This document shows, in pieces, positions 9,863-18,927 of a stretch of DNA of 60,973 nt; position 1 is the stretch's first letter; every line of letters begins with the position of its first letter. A model generated the notes under the pieces. That model was given only the letters and a program-made list of their open reading frames with translations. It searched no databases and was not told the DNA's origin. The DNA is taken from assembly GCA_023425645.1 (NCBI GenBank), contig JAFACG010000032.1:1-60973 (forward strand), read 5' to 3'. The stretch comes from Pseudomonadota bacterium. Lineage in GTDB: Bacteria > Pseudomonadota > Gammaproteobacteria > Burkholderiales > Burkholderiaceae_B. The position numbers and the translations under genes were made by a program.

Positions 9863-9938
9863 GTCCCCTTCGTCTAGAGGCCTAGGACACCACCCTTTCA
9901 CGGTGGGTACAGGGGTTCGAATCCCCTAGGGGACGCCA
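9863..9938 (+). tRNA. tRNA-Glu (TTC), second copy
   Basis: Identical to the tRNA-Glu at 9465-9540. The spacer before it differs from that of the first triplet. Confidence 0.97.
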
Positions 9939-9961
9939 ACGCTTCTGCTTGGCACCGCTGC

Positions 9962-10038
9962 GGAGCGGTAGTTCAGTTGGTTAGAATACCGGCCTGTCAC
10001 GCCGGGGGTCGCGGGTTCGAGCCCCGTCCGCTCCGCCA
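9962..10038 (+). tRNA. tRNA-Asp (GTC), second copy
   Basis: Identical to the tRNA-Asp at 9564-9640. Followed at once by a strong terminator. Confidence 0.97.
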
Positions 10039-10047
10039 AAGAATTCC

Positions 10048-10080
10048 AAAGCCCGACGATTCCGCATCGTCGGGCTTTTT
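10048..10080 (+). terminator. Terminator of the tRNA cluster
   Basis: Stem AAAGCCCGACGAT/ATCGTCGGGCTTT with a 5-base loop, followed by T residues, 10 bases after the last tRNA. Confidence 0.93.
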
Positions 10081-10233
10081 GTTTTGCCTCGTCCATGTCG
10101 GCACGGATCTGCCGGCCTGCGCGCCTCCACCAGCTAATCGATGTCTCTTCAACGGCAGAGACGCTACAGTGGCATGCACTTTCGCATCCTTCAGGCATGA
10201 CGCCGTCATGGATGCACGACCGGAACGCCTGCC

Positions 10234-10569
10234 ATGACACACAAAACGCTCGCCATCTCCCTGTTCGCCCTACTGCTGCCTGCCTGCGCCACGCAGGCCT
10301 GGACCGTGAACCTGCAGCAAGACATGGGCGCACGCGGCCTGTTTCGCTATTGCAAGTACAGCGACGGCCGCACGCACACGGTCAACGCCACCGACCTGTG
10401 TCCGCTGACTCTCCAGGGCAATGACCCCGGCATGGGCCGCGGCAAGGGTTTTCTAAAAAGAGAATATCCGGACGGCATGACCAAAGTCTGCGTCTATGAC
10501 GTGCTGGGCGGGACAAACACGTTGCGATTGGCCGCCACCGACCTCTGCCCACTGGGAGCCGACTTCTGA
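10234..10569 (+). CDS. Small predicted lipoprotein with internal duplication
   Basis: Not a family I recognise. It is 111 aa with a hydrophobic leader ending LLLPAC, so C18 may be lipidated (proline at -2 is unusual) or the leader may be cut by signal peptidase I. The mature part has two related units, one around CKYSDGRTHTVNATDLCPL and one ending LRLAATDLCPL, each with a Cys near the start and a shared ATDLCPL end. This looks like a small disulfide-bonded repeat. It stops seven bases from the stop of a convergent gene that also encodes an exported protein. A real gene is likely; the function is unknown. Confidence 0.65.
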   Translation: MTHKTLAISLFALLLPACATQAWTVNLQQDMGARGLFRYCKYSDGRTHTVNATDLCPLTLQGNDPGMGRGKGFLKREYPDGMTKVCVYDVLGGTNTLRLAATDLCPLGADF

Positions 10570-10576
10570 ACTCGTC

Positions 10577-11137
10577 TCATTCCGCCGTCAATTTGCCCAG
10601 CGCCTGACGCTTGGCCTGGACCCAGTTGCCTTGCTTGTCGCGCTTGAGCGTGGCGCGGTACTGCAGGCTGGGACAGCAATTGGAGTCATCCTCGTCGAAA
10701 TCCAGATACTCCACCACCAGCGTATCGTGCGTGGCGGAGACGATGCGCTCCAGAAAACGCGTGTTGAACTCGAAACTGGCCAAAGGGGATGAACGGGACG
10801 GATCCACATAATATTGGCCTCGCGGCCCCCGGATCACATAAGCCGCGTTGTAGCCGGTGGTGCCCGAGCCGCCGGCGCAGCCCACGTCGCCCGCCCAGAA
10901 TGCCAGATACTCCGCATCGTCATAATCATCGGCGCCTCGGTACGGCCGCAGGGCCGCGATCAGGTCGGGAGAGATCTGTTCGCTGCCCTCCATGTCCATG
11001 CAGGACACCGCCTGCCCATACTCCCACGCTTTCTGCGCCACGTTGCGCATCACCGACTCCGCGCTTTCATCCTGCGCCCAGACCGCCGGCGCCACGCACA
11101 ACAAGCCCCAGATCCCCAACTGCACCGCTCGCTTCAT
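10577..11137 (-). CDS. Hypothetical secreted protein
   Basis: An 186-aa protein with a clear signal peptide (cut near VWA-QD at about residue 22). The mature part carries five cysteines, including a CC pair, and an acidic stretch DFDEDDS. I do not recognise a family. It converges on the small lipoprotein gene, and no promoter or partner gene suggests a role. The signal peptide and normal codon use make it a credible gene. Confidence 0.65.
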   Translation of the reverse strand: MKRAVQLGIWGLLCVAPAVWAQDESAESVMRNVAQKAWEYGQAVSCMDMEGSEQISPDLIAALRPYRGADDYDDAEYLAFWAGDVGCAGGSGTTGYNAAYVIRGPRGQYYVDPSRSSPLASFEFNTRFLERIVSATHDTLVVEYLDFDEDDSNCCPSLQYRATLKRDKQGNWVQAKRQALGKLTAE

Positions 11138-11238
11138 GACATCCTCTATTTACTTTTGAGCCGCTGTCGCAAACTGCTGATTTTATCGGATTCGTCAGGC
11201 CCGCGGCAGCCGGGCCTCTTGCCGCCAGAGCTCGATAA

Positions 11239-11263
11239 GGTTAACGTATTTCATTATCGTTAC
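11239..11263. promoter_or_regulatory. Candidate TetR operator 1
   Basis: An imperfect palindrome with half sites GTTAACGTA and TATCGTTAC, just before the tetR start. Read on the minus strand it begins GTAACGAT and ends TTAACC, close to the element at 11903-11927 that begins GTTACGAT and ends TTTACC. Two related sites, one before the regulator and one before the efflux genes, fit autoregulation. Confidence 0.5.
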
Positions 11264-11279
11264 CTGACCACGCCTTCCC

Positions 11280-11891
11280 ATGCCAGCCAGCACCAGCGGG
11301 CAACGCGGCCCCAGCGATCACCACAGACGCGAACAGATCATCGAACAGGCCGATGCGCATTTCCGGCTGTACGGCTATCGCAAGACCTCGGTCGCCAGCC
11401 TGGCAAAAGCCATCGGGGTGTCCAGCGCCTACCTGTACCGCTTCTTCGACTCCAAGCAGGCCATAGGCCAGGCCATCTGCCATTCCGTGCTGGCCGGTCT
11501 GACCACGCAGCTGCAAGCCATCGTGGACAGCGATCTGCCCGCCATCGAACGCCTGCGCCGCTACACCGACACCGCCTGCACGCTCAGCCTGGAGCTGTTC
11601 CTGCAGGAAGGGCGCATGCACGAAGTGGTCATCGAAGCGCTGCAGAACGCCTGGCCGCCCGTGGCCTTGTACGAGCAACAGCTGCTGGAGCAGATCGCCA
11701 CCCTGGTGCGCCGCGGGCGCGACAGCGGCGACTTCGAACGGCGCACGCCTCTGGACGAAGTGGCGCAGGGCATTCTCGAAGCATTGACTCCCTGTCTGCA
11801 TCCCGTGCTGCTGGAGATGCGCCCCCCGGCCGAAACCCGCCAGGGGCTGCACGCGGCCACGCAGCTCATCCTGCGCAGCCTGATGCCTTGA
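11280..11891 (+). CDS. TetR-family transcriptional regulator
   Basis: A 203-aa repressor-type protein. The N-terminal helix-turn-helix spans about residues 15-65 and includes KTSVASLAKAIGVSSAYLYRFFDSK; the rest is an all-helical ligand domain. It sits about 50 bases upstream of, and in line with, the efflux adaptor gene, so it most likely controls that pump. The candidate operators at 11239 and 11903 support this. Confidence 0.9.
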   Translation: MPASTSGQRGPSDHHRREQIIEQADAHFRLYGYRKTSVASLAKAIGVSSAYLYRFFDSKQAIGQAICHSVLAGLTTQLQAIVDSDLPAIERLRRYTDTACTLSLELFLQEGRMHEVVIEALQNAWPPVALYEQQLLEQIATLVRRGRDSGDFERRTPLDEVAQGILEALTPCLHPVLLEMRPPAETRQGLHAATQLILRSLMP

Positions 11892-11902
11892 AGCCCCTGA
11901 AA

Positions 11903-11927
11903 GTTACGATTCAAAATAATCTTTACC
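11903..11927. promoter_or_regulatory. Candidate TetR operator 2
   Basis: A 25-bp imperfect palindrome (GTTACGATT ... AATCTTTAC) in the short gap before the adaptor gene, related to the site at 11239-11263 (16 of 25 positions by hand). Confidence 0.45.
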
Positions 11928-11942
11928 CATCCGGAGTCTGGC

Positions 11943-13028
11943 ATGGCCTTTTCGCGACACATCCCCCCTGTCCTGGCGCTGACCGCCGCACTGCTGCTGG
12001 CGGGCTGCAAAGGCCAGGCCCATGACGTCGATCCGCGCACCCAGGCCCCCCTGGTCATCCAGGATCAGGTCCGCCCGCCGCAGACCGAACAGCGCCGTTT
12101 CCTCGGACTGGTCAGCGCTCGCGTGGAAAGTCCGCTCAGCTTCCGGGTGGGCGGCAAGATAGAAACGCGGCAGGTCCAGAACGGGGAACGCGTGGAGCGC
12201 GGGCAGGTTCTGATGACGCTCGATCCCAAGGACCTTCGCCTCGACCACCTGGCCCGGCAGGCCGCCGTGCAGGCGGCCCGCGCACAGGCCGAGCAGGCCC
12301 AGGCCGACCTGCGGCGCATGAAATTGCTGGTGGATCAGGGCGCCGTCTCGCGCCAGGCCTACGAGCAAAGCCGCCAGGCCGCCACCAGCGCACAGGCCAA
12401 TCTGCAGTCGGCGCGGGCGCAGGCCGAAATATCCCGCAACGCAGACCAGTACAGCACCCTGAAGGCGGAGGCCGATGGCGTGATCACGGCGCAACTGGCC
12501 GATGCCGGCCAGGTGGTCGGAGCCGGCCAGGCCGTGCTCCAGCTCGCCCACGACGGTCCGCGCGACGTGCTGGTCAGTCTGCCCGAACAGCTGGATGTGC
12601 CCCTGGGCACGCACGCGCGCGTCGAGCTCGCCGGCCGGCAGACTGTCGCGCCGGCCCGCCTGCGGGAGCTGGCCCAGTCTTCCGACCCCGCCACGCGCAG
12701 CTACCAGGCGCGCTTCTCGCTGGATGACGAGCAGGCGCAGCCCCGCCTGGGCTCGAGCGCGATCGTCTATCTGGACATGCCTGGCGCCGCGGGGCTGAAC
12801 CAGGTGCCCATTACGGCGCTCTACGATGCCGGCCAGGGGCCGGGCGTCTGGGTCATCGCCGAAGACGACACCGTGCATTGGCAGGCCGTGCGGATCGCCC
12901 GGCTGGCCGAAGAAAACGCGTATCTCTCCCACGGGCCGCAAGCCGGCGCCGCCATCGTGGCACTGGGCGCGAACCTCCTGCATGAAGGACAGAAAGTGCG
13001 CCCCCAGCCGCGCAAGGCGGGTGAATGA
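11943..13028 (+). CDS. RND efflux periplasmic adaptor lipoprotein
   Basis: A 361-aa membrane-fusion protein of the AcrA/MexA class. The lipobox LLAGC places lipidated C22. A lipoyl-like half (SFRVGGKI), a coiled-coil hairpin rich in Ala, Gln and Arg (about residues 95-160), a second lipoyl half (KAEADGVI) and beta-barrel regions follow. The last codon overlaps the first ATG of the RND gene (ATGATG), so the two are translationally coupled. No TolC-type outer-membrane gene is nearby. Confidence 0.92.
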   Translation: MAFSRHIPPVLALTAALLLAGCKGQAHDVDPRTQAPLVIQDQVRPPQTEQRRFLGLVSARVESPLSFRVGGKIETRQVQNGERVERGQVLMTLDPKDLRLDHLARQAAVQAARAQAEQAQADLRRMKLLVDQGAVSRQAYEQSRQAATSAQANLQSARAQAEISRNADQYSTLKAEADGVITAQLADAGQVVGAGQAVLQLAHDGPRDVLVSLPEQLDVPLGTHARVELAGRQTVAPARLRELAQSSDPATRSYQARFSLDDEQAQPRLGSSAIVYLDMPGAAGLNQVPITALYDAGQGPGVWVIAEDDTVHWQAVRIARLAEENAYLSHGPQAGAAIVALGANLLHEGQKVRPQPRKAGE

Positions 13029-15646
13029 TGGGGCGCTTCAATCTCTCCGCCCTGGCGGTGCGCGAACGCGCCGTCACCCTGTTCCTGATCATCGCCATCG
13101 TGGCCTCCGGCGTGTACTCCTTCATCAAGCTCGGACGCGCCGAAGATCCGGACTTCACGGTCAAGGTGCTGACGGTGACGACCCTGTGGCCCGGCGCCAC
13201 CGCCCAGGAGATGCAGGACCTGGTGGCCGAGCCCCTGGAAAAACGCATGCAGGAGCTGCGCTGGTTCGATCGCGTCGAGACCGTCACCCGGCCGGGCACG
13301 GCCCTGATGGTGGTCCTGCTCAAGGACTCCATGCCGCCCAAGGAAGTGCAGAGCGAGTTCTACCAATTGCGCAAGAAACTGCAGGACCAGGCTCCGCGCC
13401 TGCCCCAAGGCGTACAGGGGCCTTTCGTGAACGACGAGTATTCCGACGTGTCCTTCGGCCTGTTCGCCCTGCAGGCCCCGGGGCTGCCGCCGCGACTGCT
13501 GGCGCGTGAAGCCGAGAACGTGCGCAGCCGCCTGCTGCAGGTGCCGGGCGTCAAGAAGGTCAACATCCTGGGCGAACAGGGCGAGCGCATCTACGTGGAC
13601 CTGGACGAAGGCAAGCTGCACAATCTGGGCGTGCACCCGCAGCAGATCCTGTCGGCCCTGTCGCAGCGCGGCGCCATGACGGCCGCGGGCGCTATCAGCA
13701 CCGAAGGACCACGCATCCACCTGCGCCTGGCCGCCGGCCTGGACGACCCCGAGGCCGTGCGCAACACCTACGTCTACGTGCAGGGCCGGAACCTGCGCCT
13801 GGGGGACATCGCCAGCGTCACGCGCGGCTACGAGGACCCGCCCACCTTCGAGATCCATCACAACGGCCAGTTCGCCATGCTGCTGGGCGTGGTCATGCAG
13901 GAAGGCTACAACGGCCTGCGCCTGGGCGAGGACCTGGAGCAGGCGCGTCGCGACATCGCCACGGACCTGCCCCTGGGCTTCCAGTTCGACACCGTCACCA
14001 ACCAGGCCGTGAACATCGCCTCGGCGGTGGACGAATTCATGCTGAAGTTCTTCGCCGCGCTGGGCGTGGTGCTGCTGGTCAGCCTGGCGAGCATGGGCTG
14101 GCGCGTGGGCATCGTGGTCTCGGCCGCCGTGCCGCTGACCCTGGCCATGGTCTTCGTCGTCATGATGATGACGGACCGGGTGTTCGACCGCGTCACGCTG
14201 GGCATGGGGCTGGTCAAGCAGCAGTTCTTCCCGACCTCGGACCGACCCGAGCTGCTGGTGGAAGTCCAGTTGCCCGAAGGCAGCAGCATCCAGGCGACGC
14301 AATCCGTCACCCGCCGGGTGGAGCGCTGGCTGATGGAGCAGCCCGAAACGCGCCTGGTCACCAGCTATACCGGCCAGGGCGCGCCGCGCTTCTTTCTGTC
14401 CTACAACCCTGAACTGCCCGATCCCTCGTTCGCGCGGCTCATCGTACTGACGCCCGACGACAAGGCGCGCGACGCGCTGCAGGCCCGTTTCCGGCAGAGC
14501 GTGGCGGACGGCCTTGCTCCCGGCGCGCGGGTGCGCGCCACCCAGCTGGTGTTCGGCCCGGCCACCAAATACCCTGTCGAATTCCTGGTGCGCGGACCGG
14601 ATGTGGCCGCCCTGCGCGAGATCGCCGAGCAGGCCATGGCCATCATGCGCGCCGATCCGGCCATGCGCCAGGTCAATGTGGACTGGGGCGGACGCGTGCC
14701 CGTCCTGAAACTGGACGCCGACCCCGAACGCCTGCAGGCCCTGGGCCTGGACCGCCGGAGCCTGGCCGAACAGATCCAGCTGCAGCTGGTCGGCGCCACG
14801 ATCGCCGAATATCGCGAAGATGTGCGCAATGTCCTGGTGGTGGCGCGCAGTTCAAGCGCCAACCGGCATGACCCCGCCCGGCTGGCAGGCCTGACGGTCG
14901 TCAACGACCAGGGCCGCAGCCTGTCCCTGGAGCAAATAGGCAAGCTGGAGATCCTCCAGGAGGATCCGAAACTGGCGCGCCGCAACCGCCTGCCCACCAT
15001 GACGGTACGCGGCGACATCGATGACGCCTTGCAGCCTGCCGAGGCGGCCCGCCGCCTGATGCGCGACTTCCAGCCGCTGATCGACGCCCTGCCGCCGGGC
15101 TACCGCATCGAGATGAGCGGCATCACGGCCGAAGCCGACAAGGCCAACGACGCGCTGCTGCCGGTGTTCCCGGTCATGATCGCGCTGATGCTGCTGGTCA
15201 TCGTCATCCAGGTCCGTTCGCTGTCGGCCATGTTCATGGTGTTCCTGACCGCGCCGCTGGGCCTGATCGGCAGCGTGCCGGCCCTGCTGATCTTCCAGCA
15301 GCCCTTCGGCTTCACAGCCATCCTGGGCCTGATCGGCCTGGTCGGCATTCTGATGCGCAATACCTTGATCCTGATCGAGCAGATCAAGACCAACCGCGCC
15401 GAAGGGGCCTCGCCCTACGATGCGGTGATCGAGGCCACCGTACAGCGCGCCCGCCCCGTGATCCTGACCGCCCTGGCCGCCGTGCTGGCGTTCATCCCGC
15501 TGTCTTTTTCCATCTTCTGGGGATCCATGGCCCTGACCCTGATCGGCGGCACTGCCGTCGGCACCGTGCTGACCCTGCTCTTCCTGCCCAGCCTGTATGC
15601 AATCTGGAACAGAATCGAGGACCCGCGCGCGGCCGAACTTGCCTGA
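13025..15646 (+). pseudogene. RND efflux pump with internal in-frame deletion
   Basis: AcrB/MexB-superfamily permease of 873 aa, where members are normally about 1020-1050. The first 393 residues (TM1, porter domain, TM2-TM3) and the rest from residue 394 align well with the family. Between them RVTLG runs directly into MGLVKQQFFPTSDRPE. In full-length relatives about 155-160 residues lie there: the rest of TM4, with the paired proton-relay aspartates (GLLVDDA), TM5, TM6 and the following loop. The junction is at about 14201-14206 and the frame stays open. The protein should make a partial pump that cannot translocate protons. An assembly or sequencing collapse is the other explanation. Start ATG 13025 or 13028. 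Confidence 0.85.
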
Positions 15647-15683
15647 GTCCGGATATTGTGCAAATAATGGTTGCACGACTCGC

Positions 15684-15710
15684 CGCCAGTCAGCCCGGCC
15701 GCTGACTGGC
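15684..15710. terminator. Hairpin after the RND gene
   Basis: A perfect 10-bp stem GCCAGTCAGC/GCTGACTGGC with a 7-base loop, in the gap between the pump and the next gene. It lacks a T run, so a termination role is only possible. Confidence 0.4.
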
Positions 15711-15754
15711 TCCGGCACGGGCCCCGGCAAGCCACGCACACGCAGGACGGCATC

Positions 15755-16213
15755 ATGCTTGAAAAGGTTGATCTACCCGCATCCCTGTCCAAGGCCTTTC
15801 AGCAGGCCATCTATCAGGTGCAGACTCCCGAAGGGGAATTGAAGCTGCGCATCGGCGCGCACCACCCTCGCCTGGCCCGGTGGCTCGACACGGAAAACTG
15901 CCGCGGCGCTGCCATACTGACGGCCTACAATCCGCAAGCCCAATTGTGCGACGACAGCTTCAACGAAGCCGTGCAGGAAACCCTGCTGCGTTCGCTGCAG
16001 CAGCTGGGGCTGCGCTGGTGGCCTGCCGTGAACCTGGATCCGGCCGGCAAATGGCCGCCCGAACCGGGCTTTCTGGTGCTGGACATCGGCCTGCACCAGG
16101 CGCGCTGGCTGGCCCGCCTGTTCAATCAGCTGGCCTTCGTCTACGTCCGGCCGGACGGCACCCCCAGCCTACAGCAGGTGCAGCAGCGATTGCGCCAGTC
16201 CGAACCGGCGTGA
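15755..16213 (+). CDS. DUF3293-like protein
   Basis: A 152-aa cytosolic protein. The features that recall the DUF3293 family are the AILTAYNP segment and the central region RWWPAVNLDP ... EPGFLVLDI, from memory of the family. The frame is open from 15671, but the ATG at 15755 (MLEKVDLP) avoids the hairpin and gives family length. No function is known. It converges on the thioesterase gene, one base apart. Confidence 0.7.
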   Translation: MLEKVDLPASLSKAFQQAIYQVQTPEGELKLRIGAHHPRLARWLDTENCRGAAILTAYNPQAQLCDDSFNEAVQETLLRSLQQLGLRWWPAVNLDPAGKWPPEPGFLVLDIGLHQARWLARLFNQLAFVYVRPDGTPSLQQVQQRLRQSEPA

Positions 16214-16214
16214 C

Positions 16215-16637
16215 TCAGTCCGCGCCGGCGCTTTCCAGACGCCGGCGGAAATCGGCGGCGACCGGCTCGCCCTTCAGGCGCCCTTCGGGCAGGACTCGCG
16301 CCCAGGCCCGCCATTCATGGCCCGTGGCCACCAGCAGGCCGTCCATGTTGTAGACCTCGTAATCCAGCTTGAAGCGCCGCTCCAACCATTGCGCCACCCG
16401 CACGCACACTCGTATGTCGCGGTCATAGGCGACCGGCGCACGGAAGTTCGCGCCCACATCCACCAGCGGCGTCACCGCCCCGTGCTCCTGGCGCAATACG
16501 CGCTGGCTCAAGCCAACCCGGCGCAACCAGGCCTGATAGGTGCAATCGAACCAATAGAAGTAATTGGGATAGAACACGATACCCGCCTCATCGCAATCCC
16601 CCCACTCCACGGTGATGCGGCGCTCGAACGCATGCAT
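16215..16637 (-). CDS. Acyl-CoA thioesterase, hotdog fold (4HBT type)
   Basis: A 140-aa protein of the 4-hydroxybenzoyl-CoA thioesterase/YbgC class. The catalytic segment VEWGDCDEAGIVFYPNYFYWF contains the conserved Asp near residue 17. The substrate cannot be told. The frame extends to 16709, but the start at 16637 (MHAFERR) gives family length. It is divergent from bioB across about 280 bases. Confidence 0.88.
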   Translation of the reverse strand: MHAFERRITVEWGDCDEAGIVFYPNYFYWFDCTYQAWLRRVGLSQRVLRQEHGAVTPLVDVGANFRAPVAYDRDIRVCVRVAQWLERRFKLDYEVYNMDGLLVATGHEWRAWARVLPEGRLKGEPVAADFRRRLESAGAD

Positions 16638-16919
16638 GGCAATCCTTGGCTGAAAAAAACCCCGGCATTTTAACGCTAAAGCATTTGTCCCTTGCCCGCG
16701 CCCTTCCAAATGCGGGAAACATTTTGAATATATTTTCCATGAAACAATTTGCTACTTTATAAATCACAGAAGTTAGCAGCTTATAGGCTCAAGTTCGTCA
16801 AACAAGCACTCAGCCATGCGCCGCCTCGCCGACAGCGCACGGCGCCGCTCCCGCCGCCGATTCGTCTTTGCCGCCGCCGACCACTAGCATGGCCGCACAA
16901 CTGAACACGACCGCATGCC
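16638..16919. promoter_or_regulatory. Thioesterase-bioB divergent region
   Basis: An AT-rich patch at about 16715-16770 includes TATAAA at 16758-16763, with TTCCAT 17 bases earlier as a weak -35. This is the likeliest promoter for bioB. I saw no clear BirA-type palindrome. Confidence 0.35.
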
Positions 16920-17936
16920 ATGACCCAAACTGTTTCTTCCCCCTGGACCATTCGCGCCATCCTGGACCTGTACGAACTGCCCTTCATGGAACTGATGTTC
17001 AAGGCGCAGGAGATCCATCGCCGCCACCACCGCCCCAACGAGGTACAGCTCTCCAGCCTGCTGTCCATCAAGACCGGGGCCTGCCCCGAAGACTGCGCCT
17101 ATTGCCCGCAATCATCCAAATACGAGACCGAACTGGAACAGGAGCCATTGATGCCCCTGCCGCAGGTCCTGGAGGCGGCGCGCAAGGCCAAGAAGCAGGG
17201 GGCCCAACGCTTCTGCATGGGAGCGGCCTGGCGTTCGCCCACGGAAAAGCAATTGGATCAGGTCATCGAGATGGTCAGCGCCGTCAAAGCCATGGGGCTG
17301 GAGACCTGCGTGACGCTGGGCATGCTCAAGAACGGCCAGGCCGAGCGCCTGAAGGACGCCGGCCTGGACTACTACAACCACAACCTGGACACCTCGCCCG
17401 AGTTCTACGGCGAGATCATCAGCACCCGGACCTACCAGGACCGCCTGGACACGCTGGAGCGCGTGCGCGCCGCCGGCCTGAACACCTGTTGCGGAGGCAT
17501 CATCGGCATGGGCGAGAGCCGGCGCGAGCGCGCCGGCCTGCTGGCCCAGCTGGCCAATATGCGCCCCTATCCCGAGTCCGTACCCATCAATCAGCTGGTC
17601 AAGGTGCCCGGCACGCCGCTGGGCGAGGTCCAGGACCTGGATCCCTTCGAGTTCGTGCGCACCATCGCCGTGGCCCGCATCCTGATGCCGACCAGCGCCG
17701 TGCGCCTGTCGGCGGGACGCGAAGCCATGGACGACAGCACCCAGGCCCTGTGCTTCATGGCCGGGGCCAACTCCATTTTCTATGGCGAACAGCTGCTGAC
17801 CACCGCCAACCCGCAGTTCGCGGCCGACCAGGACCTGTTCGCGCGCCTGGACCTGCAACCGGCGCAGTCCGCCCTGGCCGACGATCATCCGGTTGCCGGC
17901 AAGACTCGTTTCGTCGCCCTTACCGAGGCTCTCTGA
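16920..17936 (+). CDS. bioB: Biotin synthase BioB
   Basis: Radical-SAM enzyme inserting sulfur into dethiobiotin, 338 aa. The radical-SAM cluster motif is CPEDCAYC (C55, C59, C62). The [13 protein letters not shown] segment and the [12 protein letters not shown] segment are classic BioB, and the conserved arginine region [10 protein letters not shown] is present. No other bio gene is in the window. The next gene starts one base after its stop, so a DMT transporter is probably cotranscribed. Confidence 0.97.
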   Translation: MTQTVSSPWTIRAILDLYELPFMELMFKAQEIHRRHHRPNEVQLSSLLSIKTGACPEDCAYCPQSSKYETELEQEPLMPLPQVLEAARKAKKQGAQRFCMGAAWRSPTEKQLDQVIEMVSAVKAMGLETCVTLGMLKNGQAERLKDAGLDYYNHNLDTSPEFYGEIISTRTYQDRLDTLERVRAAGLNTCCGGIIGMGESRRERAGLLAQLANMRPYPESVPINQLVKVPGTPLGEVQDLDPFEFVRTIAVARILMPTSAVRLSAGREAMDDSTQALCFMAGANSIFYGEQLLTTANPQFAADQDLFARLDLQPAQSALADDHPVAGKTRFVALTEAL

Positions 17937-17937
17937 G

Positions 17938-18786
17938 ATGTACACCCTGATCGCCAGCGTCGCCTGCAGCGTCGCCGTCTCCATCCTGCTCAAGGTCGCC
18001 CGTCAGAAACAGGTGGACGTGGGCCAGGCCATTGCCGTGAACTACCTGGTGGCGGTGCTGCTGGCCGTGGCTCTCCTGCAGCCGCATCCTTCCAGCCTGC
18101 TGAATCCGGCCACCCCCTGGTGGATCCTGATCGCCCTGGGCGTGCTGCTGCCCACCATTTTCCTGGCCATGGCCGCCGCCGTGCGCCATGCGGGCATCGT
18201 GCTCAGCGACGCCGCCCAGCGCCTTTCCCTGTTCATTCCGCTGCTGGCCGCCTTCCTGCTGTTCGGCGAACAGCTGGGCGGACAGAAGCTGCTGGGCGTG
18301 GGCCTGGCCCTGACGGCCCTGCTGTGCCTGCTGGCGCGCCCCCGCCAGGCCGACGGCCCGGCCCAGAACGGGCGTTCCGTGGCCATGCTGCTGGCCGTCT
18401 GGGTGGGCTACGGCGCCATCGACATCTTGTTCAAGCAGCTCTCCAAGGCAGGCGCCGCCTTTTCCAGCAGCCTGGTGATGTCCTTCTCGCTGGCGGGCGT
18501 GCTGATCCTGGCCTGGCTGCTGGCGCGCCGTACCCGCTGGAACCGCGCGAGCCTGCTGGCCGGCCTGCTGCTGGGCCTGCTGAACTTCGGCAACATCTAT
18601 TTCTACATCCGCGCGCACCAGACTTTCCCGGACAATCCGACCCTGGTGTTCTCGGCCATGAACATCGGCGTGATCTCCCTGGGCGCGCTGGTCGGTGCCG
18701 GCTTCTTCAAGGAAAAGCTCAGCCTCGTGAACATGGCGGGCGTGGCCCTGGCGATCGCCGCCATCGTGGCGCTGATCCCGCGCTGA
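17938..18786 (+). CDS. DMT/EamA-like membrane transporter
   Basis: A 282-aa protein with about ten hydrophobic helices and an internally repeated layout, as in the drug/metabolite transporter superfamily. The frame is open from 17893, but the ATG at 17938 sits just after the bioB stop and begins the first helix. Coupling to bioB raises the possibility of a link to biotin or a precursor, but nothing in the protein shows this. Confidence 0.82.
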   Translation: MYTLIASVACSVAVSILLKVARQKQVDVGQAIAVNYLVAVLLAVALLQPHPSSLLNPATPWWILIALGVLLPTIFLAMAAAVRHAGIVLSDAAQRLSLFIPLLAAFLLFGEQLGGQKLLGVGLALTALLCLLARPRQADGPAQNGRSVAMLLAVWVGYGAIDILFKQLSKAGAAFSSSLVMSFSLAGVLILAWLLARRTRWNRASLLAGLLLGLLNFGNIYFYIRAHQTFPDNPTLVFSAMNIGVISLGALVGAGFFKEKLSLVNMAGVALAIAAIVALIPR

Positions 18787-18816
18787 ATCAGCCGCCGGCA
18801 TAAGCAAACAAGACAC

Positions 18817-18843
18817 AAGGCCATAAGAACATGGCCTTTCTAT
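18817..18843 (+). terminator. Weak terminator after DMT gene
   Basis: Stem AAGGCCAT/ATGGCCTT with a 6-base loop, followed by a short T-containing tail. Confidence 0.5.
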
Positions 18844-18927
18844 CGTTCAGGCGCGGCGCGCCGCCGACCACAATGAAAGGCAATCGCCCATCCGGCGCGA
18901 CTCAACCGTCTTTCAGGAGGTCCCTAC

